DNA of 8,119 nt from a bacterium. GTDB lineage: Bacteria; RBG-13-66-14. The notes beneath the pieces were generated by a model. That model was given only the letters and a program-made list of their open reading frames with translations, had not been told where the DNA came from and searched no databases. The stretch is from positions 1 to 8,119 of the forward strand of contig JAIOSI010000224.1 in NCBI GenBank assembly GCA_021107695.1. The letters run 5' to 3'. A program made the position numbers and the translations under genes. Positions 1 to 4,859 of this stretch are shown here, in pieces; within the stretch, counting starts at the first letter, position 1, and each line of letters begins with the position of its first letter.

Positions 1-158
1 GCCATGAGTTCGTCCATGGTGGCGTCGTCGCCAAGGTCATCGAGAGTCAGCGCGGGTTTTTCTTCTGGCTCTGGTGCTACTTCGGGACTTGCTTCTTCAG
101 GAGCAGGTTCCGGAGTAGGGACAGGGTTAATTCCTTCGTTCTCGTCAAGATAACTCAT
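1..158 (-). CDS. Divergent unknown protein, N-terminal fragment (acidic, Pro/Glu-rich)
   Basis: This reading frame starts at an ATG on the minus strand (158-156) and stays open for 52 codons to the left edge, so the protein is truncated by the window. A GGTGAGG stretch (minus strand, over 175-169) lies 10 nt before the ATG and is a plausible ribosome-binding site. Residues 1-38 are low-complexity, rich in Pro, Glu and Ala (for example PVPTPEPAPEEASPEVAPEP), with no signal peptide or membrane segment. A more ordinary acidic stretch follows (LTLDDLGDDATMDELM). The composition suggests a disordered N-terminal tail preceding a folded domain beyond the window. An S1-type RNA-binding protein would be one possibility, but nothing visible proves it. 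It is transcribed away from the dcw cluster and is probably not part of it. Confidence 0.6.
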   Translation of the reverse strand, partial: MSYLDENEGINPVPTPEPAPEEASPEVAPEPEEKPALTLDDLGDDATMDELM

Positions 159-593
159 GTGGGGGAAACCTCACCATTCCGACGAATCGCAACTGAACAA
201 CGGAGCGGCTGCGCCGGACATACCTGGGTTGCGGGCGATTTACGCCCTGGGAAAAGAAAGACTACTCTCAGTTCGAGCGGGTAAGGTTAACATATCTGAC
301 AGGGGATGAGAAGATATTTTTCTTTGGGCAGGTTCCCACAGGTGCAGATCAGTTTGATGGATGCTGGTGTTCACCTTTCGTTGAATCATAAAAGGGCGTG
401 GTGTGCCGCGCCCCGGCGACATGGAACGGCAAAAACTATCACATCTTACAAGGTTTATGCAGGGCTCGATCTTTAGGTCGACCCGCGAATGGACGATGAT
501 ACTGGATATTGTGAGGTTTTATGCGGTAGCAAAGCTCATTTTCACTCTGAATCACCAATCCGTTGAGACAACAAAATCAATCCCGTATAAAGG
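159..593. other. Intergenic region between the divergent gene and the mraZ promoter
   Basis: About 435 bp with no convincing gene. Open frames here have no good ribosome-binding site and resemble no family I know. Three hairpin-forming sequences are visible. GGGCG/CGCCC lies at 233-247 with a 5-nt loop. GGGCGTGG/CCGCGCCC lies at 394-413 with a TGTG loop and one G-U pair. A seven-pair stem with one bulged C lies at 462-484. None is followed by a T-run, so none looks like an intrinsic terminator. The stretch from about 423 to 593 is visibly more AT-rich than the genes. A promoter for the divergent gene should lie in the left part, but I see no strong match. Confidence 0.6.
394..413. repeat. Short GC-rich palindrome, possible dispersed repeat
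   Basis: Arms GGGCGTGG (394-401) and CCGCGCCC (406-413) pair over eight positions with one G-U, around a TGTG loop. Its shape and outer arms resemble the palindrome after mraY at 7423-7444, so the two may be members of one dispersed family. It lies in non-coding DNA and has no T-tract. The family link is inferred from only two copies. Confidence 0.4.
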
Positions 594-622
594 TTGACAG
601 CCTTGCTGTTTTACCCTATTAT
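594..622 (+). promoter_or_regulatory. Sigma70-type promoter of the dcw cluster
   Basis: A perfect -35 hexamer TTGACA (594-599) is followed by exactly 17 bp and the -10 hexamer TATTAT (617-622), one base from consensus. Transcription would start near 629-630. It is the best promoter match in the window and sits where the main mra promoter is expected. TATAGT (620-625) is an alternative -10 but gives a poor 20-bp spacing. Confidence 0.85.
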
Positions 623-627
623 AGTCG

Positions 628-651
628 GTGGTTGAAAGTGGTGAAGAGTGG
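628..651 (+). promoter_or_regulatory. MraZ operator: three GTGG boxes at 10-bp period
   Basis: GTGG occurs at 628-631, 638-641 and 648-651, each exactly 10 bp (about one helical turn) apart, and the sequence between boxes is not repeated. MraZ proteins from several bacteria bind short direct repeats of this type (TGGGN or AAAGTG-like boxes at about 10-bp period) next to the mraZ promoter. The second box reads AAAGTGG and the third AGAGTGG. The array begins just downstream of the -10 and covers the predicted start site, so a bound MraZ ring would block transcription. Autorepression is inferred from this geometry. Confidence 0.82.
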
Positions 652-679
652 GGATAATTTACATTTGGTTGTAATAACA

Positions 680-710
680 GGTGATAGCCATGATTTGATC
701 TATCCTCACC
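680..710 (+). other. Possible hairpin in the mraZ leader
   Basis: GGTGATAG (680-687) can pair with CTAT (700-703) and CACC (707-710), leaving a 3-nt bulge and a 12-nt loop. It lies midway in the roughly 165-nt leader between the predicted start of transcription and mraZ. Stability is modest and there is no T-run, so it is not a terminator. It may have no function. Confidence 0.25.
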
Positions 711-794
711 ATGCCGAAAGTTCCCTGATAACTCGTTAATGCAGGAAAATCTCCCCACCAGACATTTGCTAAACCAACTCAAGCAGGACGAAAA

Positions 795-1235
795 ATGTTT
801 CTCGGACGCTACGACTACAATCTCGACGACAAGGGGCGGCTGGCGATTCCCGCCCGGCTCCGCTCCAGCGGTGCCGCCGAGGGTAGCAACGGAGAATGGG
901 TGCTGGCGCAGGGGCTGGATCACTGCCTCTTCCTCTATCCGCTGGAAAGCTGGCGCAAGGTTGCCGAGCAGGTGCAGGCACTGGCGGCGAACAAGAGCGC
1001 GGCGCGGAAGTTCGCCCGGACGCTCTTCGCCGGAGCCACCGAGGTCAGCCTCGACAAACAGGGGCGTTTGGTGATTCCAAAGCAGCTCCGGGGCTGGGCG
1101 GATCTGGAACATGAAGCGGTGGTAGTCGGCGTGGGAAGGCGGATTGAAATCTGGTCGAAAGAGAAGTGGAACGCCTACACCGCCGAGGATGACTACGAAG
1201 ATATGGCGGAAAAACTGGCGGATCTGGAGTTTTAG
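795..1235 (+). CDS. mraZ: Transcriptional regulator MraZ
   Basis: MraZ is a ring-forming DNA-binding protein of the AbrB-like fold. It binds repeats upstream of its own gene and in several species represses the dcw cluster. The 146-residue protein has the two family half-domains, each with the DXXXR signature: DDKGR at 11-15 followed by LAIPARLR, and DKQGR at 87-91 followed by LVIPKQLR. The length is typical of the family. The start is supported by the MFLGRYDYNLD N-terminus and by AGGA (785-788) six nt before the ATG. It is the first gene after a strong promoter with three GTGG boxes, which fits autoregulation. The C-terminus is acidic and ends in MAEKLADLEF; a similar peptide is encoded again just before rsmH. 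After the stop, 17 more codons stay open in the same frame. Confidence 0.96.
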   Translation: MFLGRYDYNLDDKGRLAIPARLRSSGAAEGSNGEWVLAQGLDHCLFLYPLESWRKVAEQVQALAANKSAARKFARTLFAGATEVSLDKQGRLVIPKQLRGWADLEHEAVVVGVGRRIEIWSKEKWNAYTAEDDYEDMAEKLADLEF

Positions 1236-1281
1236 GTAAAAGTCCCTCCGCCGCCAGCGGTGTCTCCCTGGGATGATGCCG

Positions 1282-1314
1282 ATGACTAAAATACTCGCTG
1301 ACCTGGAGTTTTAG
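1282..1314 (+). repeat. Degenerate copy of the mraZ 3' end before rsmH
   Basis: These 33 nt read MTKILADLEF-stop and match the last 33 nt of mraZ (1203-1235, MAEKLADLEF-stop) at 26 of 33 positions. The final 12 nt, CTGGAGTTTTAG, are identical (1224-1235 and 1303-1314, 79 bp apart). In the Leu-Ala-Asp codons just upstream, all three differences are synonymous third-base changes. The copy also supplies the GGAG (1305-1308) that serves as the rsmH ribosome-binding site. It may be the remnant of a duplication or of recombination with a diverged mraZ. It is short enough that chance cannot be fully excluded. Confidence 0.55.
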
Positions 1315-1316
1315 CC

Positions 1317-2225
1317 GTGGCGTTAGAACATCATCAGCCTGTGATGCTCAACGAATCGCTGGAGTTTCTCGTCGCCGCTCCGGCGGGACGCTATCTTGAC
1401 GGAACCCTGGGACGGGGCGGACACAGCCGCGCCTTGCTGGAACGCTTTCCCGAAGCGACTGTCGTCGGCTGCGACCGAGACGAAGCGGCTCTGCGACGGG
1501 TTGCTGAAGAACTGCCCACCGAGCTTGCCCCCCGACTGGAACTGAAACAGCTGTCCTTTAGTCAGCTGGCTACGCTCGGCGGCGGTTTCGATGGGCTGCT
1601 CCTCGATCTGGGTCTGTCGTCGGAACAGCTTTCCGATGACGAACGGGGCTTCTCCTTCCGCTTCGATGGTCCCCTGGATATGCGGATGGACCAAAGCGCA
1701 CCGACCACGGCGGCGAAGCTGGTCAACGAAACCCCTGAAGCCGATCTGGCTAACCTTATATATAGATACGGCGATGTACGCCGTTCCCGTGCTGTCGCCC
1801 GGGCAATCGTCAAGAGCCGCCCGCTGCGCACCACCTTCGAGCTTGCCGAGGTCGTCCGCCGGGTCGTCCGCCGCTCAGGAAAGATTGACCCGGCGACTCG
1901 CACCTTTCAGGCCCTGCGGATGGCGGTCAACGGCGAGATTGACGAACTCAACGCCATCCTGACGACTTCGCTGACCCTGCTCAAACCCGCCGGACGGCTG
2001 GTACTCATCAGCTATCACTCCGGTGAAGACCGCCTCGTCAAGCGGTTCCTGCGGCGGATGAGCGGCGGCTGCGTCTGCCCTCCCGGAACCCCGGTCTGCC
2101 TCTGTGAACCACAGGAAGAGTTCAAGCTGCTGACCCGCCGCCCTGTCATTGCCGCTGATGCGGAGATTAAAGCCAACCCCCGCGCCCGCTCGGCAAAACT
2201 CCGGGCAGGAGAGAGGTTGCCGTAG
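1317..2225 (+). CDS. rsmH: 16S rRNA (cytosine1402-N4)-methyltransferase RsmH
   Basis: RsmH (formerly MraW) uses S-adenosylmethionine to methylate N4 of C1402 in the decoding centre of 16S rRNA. The 302-residue protein begins HHQPVMLNE and has the SAM-binding loop DGTLGRGGHS (28-37), CDRD (52-55), LLLDLGLSS (94-102), the GFSFRFDGPLDMRMD segment (111-125), DPATRTFQALRMAVNGE (191-207) and SYHSGEDRLVKRF (232-244). A cysteine cluster CVCPPGTPVCLC (252-263), common in this family, is also present. The usual HSLEDR is HSGEDR here. The start is a GTG at 1317, supported by GGAG (1305-1308) eight nt upstream and by the position of the conserved N-terminal motif. An AT-rich patch over codons 148-151 stands out in the GC-rich gene. 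Its place after mraZ is standard. Confidence 0.96.
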   Translation: MALEHHQPVMLNESLEFLVAAPAGRYLDGTLGRGGHSRALLERFPEATVVGCDRDEAALRRVAEELPTELAPRLELKQLSFSQLATLGGGFDGLLLDLGLSSEQLSDDERGFSFRFDGPLDMRMDQSAPTTAAKLVNETPEADLANLIYRYGDVRRSRAVARAIVKSRPLRTTFELAEVVRRVVRRSGKIDPATRTFQALRMAVNGEIDELNAILTTSLTLLKPAGRLVLISYHSGEDRLVKRFLRRMSGGCVCPPGTPVCLCEPQEEFKLLTRRPVIAADAEIKANPRARSAKLRAGERLP

Positions 2226-2244
2226 GGGCGTATTGCATACGCCC
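2226..2244. repeat. Short palindrome directly after rsmH
   Basis: GGGCGTAT (2226-2233) and ATACGCCC (2237-2244) form a perfect 8-bp stem with a 3-nt loop, starting at the base after the rsmH stop. There is no T-run, so termination is unlikely. The right end ACGCCCTGG recurs at the hairpin around 233-250, suggesting a dispersed family. Function is unknown. Confidence 0.5.
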
Positions 2245-2274
2245 TGGTAGTTGACCATCAGCCCCTCACCCCGA

Positions 2275-2297
2275 CCCTCTCCCCAGAGGGGAGAGGG
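2275..2297. repeat. Strong hairpin of a dispersed-repeat type, before the ftsL repeats
   Basis: CCCTCTCCCC (2275-2284) and GGGGAGAGGG (2288-2297) pair perfectly over 10 bp around AGA. On the minus strand this region translates as SPSPLWGEGRGEG, a string I recall as a common spurious translation of dispersed intergenic repeats in many genomes. The right arm continues into GAGAGG and abuts the ATG at 2303. Its purine-rich strand is therefore both a hairpin arm and the only good Shine-Dalgarno-like sequence in the rsmH-ftsL gap. Confidence 0.6.
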
Positions 2298-2302
2298 AGA
2301 GG

Positions 2303-2362
2303 ATGAACAAACGCCGCCAGATTGAAGCTGGACACACTTACGCGAATACAAAACCTGACTGA
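2303..2362 (+). CDS. Possible 19-residue leader mini-ORF, copy 1
   Basis: The frame reads MNKRRQIEAGHTYANTKPD followed by TGA TAA. The first five residues equal those of FtsL. GGGGAGAGGGAGAGG directly precedes the ATG, so ribosomes could load here, although part of that sequence sits in a hairpin. The TGA is 33 nt before the next ATG, so reinitiation downstream is conceivable. There is no evidence that the peptide itself has a function. It may simply be a by-product of the repeat. Confidence 0.3.
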   Translation: MNKRRQIEAGHTYANTKPD

Positions 2363-2395
2363 TAACCGTTATCCCCACGCTCCGAAGACTACGCA

Positions 2396-2455
2396 ATGAA
2401 TAAACGCCGCCAGCTTGAAGCTGGACACACTTACGCGAATACAAAACCTGACTGA
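2396..2455 (+). CDS. Possible 19-residue leader mini-ORF, copy 2
   Basis: The frame reads MNKRRQLEAGHTYANTKPD, then TGA TAA, differing from copy 1 by one residue (Leu for Ile). Its ATG is preceded by CGAAGACTACGCA, with only a weak GAAG as a possible ribosome-binding site. Translation would therefore probably depend on ribosomes arriving from copy 1. Function is unknown. Confidence 0.22.
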   Translation: MNKRRQLEAGHTYANTKPD

Positions 2456-2488
2456 TAACCGTTATCCCCACGCTCCGAAGACTACGCA

Positions 2489-2758
2489 ATGAATAAACGC
2501 CGGATCAGCCTCCTCTTTATCACAATCCTTGCCTTTGCCCTGCTGGGGACGGTTTACCTCATCCTCAACAGCCGTGCCAGCAACCTGCGGGTAGAGATAG
2601 ACGAACTCCGTGGCGAGGTTGCCATGCAGGAAGAGCTTTTCGGCAACCTGATGGAACGCTGGCGGCTAGCCACGGCTCCGGGCGAACTGGAGCGGCTGGC
2701 GGCTCGGCGGCTGGAGTTGGTCGTCCCCGAAGAGATTGAAACGATTACGGTTTATTAG
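2489..2758 (+). CDS. ftsL: Cell division protein FtsL-like
   Basis: The 89-residue protein has the layout of FtsL. It has a short basic cytoplasmic tail (MNKRR), one membrane helix at about 6-27 (ISLLFITILAFALLGTVYLIL), an extracytoplasmic coiled-coil-like stretch at about 31-60, and a PGELERLAARRLELVVP segment (63-80). FtsL pairs with FtsB/DivIC and activates the FtsW-FtsI synthase at the septum. Sequence conservation in this family is low, so the call rests on size, topology and position between rsmH and ftsI. The ATG at 2489 lacks a clear ribosome-binding site because two 93-bp repeat units lie between it and the purine-rich sequence at 2288-2302. The frame upstream is closed by double stops, so no longer protein is possible. 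Confidence 0.85.
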   Translation: MNKRRISLLFITILAFALLGTVYLILNSRASNLRVEIDELRGEVAMQEELFGNLMERWRLATAPGELERLAARRLELVVPEEIETITVY

Positions 2759-2805
2759 ACAAGAAGACAATCTCGAATAAACATCCGCACCACCGGGTGT
2801 TAAGG

Positions 2806-2872
2806 CAAGGGGTTTCAACCCCTTGTGGAAATCGTTATGCGTTGCAAACTAGCAAGGGGCTAAAGCCCCTTG
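2806..2872. repeat. Twin hairpins between ftsL and ftsI
   Basis: CAAGGGGTT/AACCCCTTG (2806-2825) and CAAGGGGCT/AGCCCCTTG (2853-2872) are 9-bp inverted repeats of nearly the same sequence, 47 bp apart, each with a 2-nt centre. They differ by one base pair in the stem. A further small stem, CTTGT/ACAAG (2869-2883), overlaps the second. The 166-bp gap holds no gene. No T-run follows either hairpin, so they are more likely dispersed repeats than terminators. An effect on mRNA stability is possible. Confidence 0.65.
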
Positions 2873-2924
2873 TCCCAGACAAGAGCAGTCGACATTTTAC
2901 AGAAATCTCGTCAGTCGAGACCCT

Positions 2925-4859
2925 ATGGCTTATCAAACCCGAGACAGAGATAGCGGAGACCGCGACCAGCGACGGCTGCACTGGATAACCGCCGTTATGC
3001 TGCTGGCTCTGCTGGTGGTCGTCGGGCGGCTGGTTCAACTGACCCTGGGGCAGGGCGAGGAACTCGAAGAGATCGCGCGTAAGCAGCATGTGGTTCGCGA
3101 GCCGCTCCCCGGCATTCGCGGAGCCATCTACGACCGCGACGGTGTTGCTCTGGCGGTAGATCACGACTCTGTCTGCGCCTTTGTCTCTCCCAACGAAGTC
3201 AAGCCAGAGGAACGAGACCGGGTTGCCGACATCCTCGCCGGGATACTCGACATCTCCAGAGAACACATCCACGCCACCCTCCAGCGGGACAGCTACTTCT
3301 CCTGGCTCTCCCGACAGCTGGAGGATAAAGAGGTTCTTGCCCTGCGCGAGGCCGACCTCCCCGGTGTTTACCTCAGGGAGGAATCGGCTCGCCTCTATCC
3401 TCAGGGAGAAACCGCCGCCCACCTCCTCGGCTTCGTCGGTGTGGACAATCAGGGGCTGGAGGGACTGGAGCTGGTCTTCGACGAGAAGCTCACCGGAGAA
3501 GACGGCTGGATTCTGCGGCTCCGTGATGCCACCGGACGTACCCTCTACCCACTGGGAGAAAGCGGACAGCCGCCCCGACAGGGCAACGACATCTACCTGA
3601 CCATCGACTCCCGCTATCAACACATCGTGGAGCGGGAGCTGGCACGGGCGGTGGAGAAGAACAACGCCCTCGGCGGCATGGCAGTGCTGATGGATCCGGC
3701 AAACGGCGACCTGCTGGCACTGGCGAACTATCCGACCTTCGACCCGAACAACTATGGCGACTTCTCTCCCTCGATCTGGCGAAACCGGGTCATCACCGAT
3801 ATCTTCGAGCCGGGAAGTACGATTAAGAGCTTTACCATTGCCGGGGCAATCGACAGCGGACGGATTACGCCGGAGACCGTCTTCGACACTCCGGAAGCCA
3901 CCCTGGTTACCGGAACCCGAATCAAGGACAGCCTGCCCCACGCCAGCCAGCTTACCGTTACCGGGATCATCGAGCGGTCGTCCAATGTTGGCGCGCTACA
4001 GATTGGGCTGGAGATGGGGCGTGAGCTGCTCCATCAGACCCTGACAGATTTTGGCTTTGGCGAGCCGACCGGGGTCGGGCTGCCCGGTGAGGTCGGCGGA
4101 CTGCTCCGCCCGGCGGATAAGTGGTATCCCCTGGACACCGCCTGCGCCAGCTTTGGGCAGGGCATCGCCGTTACCCCCCTGCAACTGGTTACCGCCTATG
4201 CGGCGATTGCCAACGGAGGGATTCTGGTAACCCCCCGTCTGGTACTCCGTGAAAAGGATGCCGGAACGATCATTGAAGAGAACGAAATCGAGGTCAAGCG
4301 CCGGGTCATTTCGGCGGAGACCTCCCGGCTGCTCCGCGAGATTCTGATCGGCACGGTGGATCACGGACTCTCAGTTCAGGCAGGAGACTCTGGCTATCTT
4401 GCCGCTGGCAAGACCGGAACCGCTGAGAAGATCGGCCCGGAGGGCTATCTCGACCGTCGTTACATCGCCAGCTTCGTGGGCTTTGCCCCGGCGGATGATC
4501 CCCGACTGGTACTGTTGATAGTGGTTGACGAACCAAACCCTATCTACGGTGGCGGTCCGGTCTGCGGTCCGGCATTCTCCCGAATCGCCCGGCAGGTGCT
4601 GGCTCTGGAAGGCGTTCCCGCTCCGGGAGCCTTAACCGCCCGGCTGGTTCGCGCCGAGACCCCGGAGCTGCTCCGCTCCCCCCTCACCGAAGACACGCCG
4701 GTTGCTCTGGGACTCAACGCCCGCCAGGCGGCGGCTCTGCTCTCCGCCGGTGGAGTAACAGCCTCGCTCTACGGCAGCGGAGATGTCAAAGCGGTGATTG
4801 GTAACAGTAGCGATAGCGAGACTAACGAATCCTATACTATAACCCTAAAAGCAGGATAG
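2925..4859 (+). CDS. ftsI: Septal peptidoglycan transpeptidase FtsI (class B penicillin-binding protein) with a PASTA-like tail
   Basis: This enzyme cross-links peptidoglycan stem peptides outside the membrane at the division site, working with FtsW. The 644-residue protein has a basic cytoplasmic start and one membrane anchor (about 20-42). The N-terminal signature RGAIYDRDG (65-73) precedes the pedestal domain. The penicillin-binding domain has all three catalytic motifs: STIK (Ser298 nucleophile, Lys301), SSN (352-354) and KTG (496-498). Residues about 585-644 look like one PASTA domain (VALGLNARQAAALLSAGG and following), a muropeptide- or beta-lactam-associated module seen in SpoVD- and PBP2x-type enzymes. 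The ATG at 2925 has only a weak GAGA (2917-2920) upstream, but the N-terminus is right for the family. The last base of its stop codon is the first base of the murF start. Confidence 0.94.
   Translation: MAYQTRDRDSGDRDQRRLHWITAVMLLALLVVVGRLVQLTLGQGEELEEIARKQHVVREPLPGIRGAIYDRDGVALAVDHDSVCAFVSPNEVKPEERDRVADILAGILDISREHIHATLQRDSYFSWLSRQLEDKEVLALREADLPGVYLREESARLYPQGETAAHLLGFVGVDNQGLEGLELVFDEKLTGEDGWILRLRDATGRTLYPLGESGQPPRQGNDIYLTIDSRYQHIVERELARAVEKNNALGGMAVLMDPANGDLLALANYPTFDPNNYGDFSPSIWRNRVITDIFEPGSTIKSFTIAGAIDSGRITPETVFDTPEATLVTGTRIKDSLPHASQLTVTGIIERSSNVGALQIGLEMGRELLHQTLTDFGFGEPTGVGLPGEVGGLLRPADKWYPLDTACASFGQGIAVTPLQLVTAYAAIANGGILVTPRLVLREKDAGTIIEENEIEVKRRVISAETSRLLREILIGTVDHGLSVQAGDSGYLAAGKTGTAEKIGPEGYLDRRYIASFVGFAPADDPRLVLLIVVDEPNPIYGGGPVCGPAFSRIARQVLALEGVPAPGALTARLVRAETPELLRSPLTEDTPVALGLNARQAAALLSAGGVTASLYGSGDVKAVIGNSSDSETNESYTITLKAG

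Larger units (their letters stand above)
2303..2502 (+). repeat. Tandem 93-bp repeat that duplicates the ftsL start
   Basis: Unit 1 (2303-2395) and unit 2 (2396-2488) are 93 bp each and differ at two positions (2308 C versus 2401 T, 2321 A versus 2414 C). A third, partial copy of 14 bp (2489-2502) is the beginning of ftsL itself. Each unit opens with ATGAAYAAACGCCG, and the three ATGs are in the same frame because 93 is 31 codons. Each unit also carries GATAAC-C-GTTATC (2361-2373 and 2454-2466), which contains the TAA of a TGATAA double stop. Unit 2 has a 7-bp palindrome CCAGCTT-G-AAGCTGG (2410-2424), imperfect in unit 1. The arrangement could equally be described as a 79-bp insert present twice, with a 14-bp target repeated each time. 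Confidence 0.93.

Noticed and set aside
403..597. 64-codon plus-strand frame before mraZ
   Set aside because: No ribosome-binding site, no family resemblance, and its end overlaps the -35 of the main promoter.
739..1074. Possible leader peptide starting at 739 and overlapping mraZ
   Set aside because: No ribosome-binding site, and most of it is an out-of-frame reading of mraZ.
552..1112. 186-codon minus-strand frame across mraZ
   Set aside because: It is the antisense shadow of mraZ and its promoter region; mraZ is unambiguous on the other strand.
2226..2297. Intrinsic terminator after rsmH
   Set aside because: Both hairpins lack a following T-run, and the downstream genes are division genes expected in the same transcript.
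1875..2489. 204-codon minus-strand frame spanning the rsmH end and the 93-bp repeats
   Set aside because: It is antisense to rsmH and then translates the repeats and the SPSPLWGEGRGEG-type hairpin; such frames are repeat artefacts.
2303..2502. CRISPR array
   Set aside because: The two units are adjacent without spacers, are 93 bp long and embed the ftsL start; no CRISPR feature fits.
2797..2988. 63-codon plus-strand frame over the twin hairpins
   Set aside because: It mostly translates the palindromes and runs into ftsI in another frame, with no ribosome-binding site.
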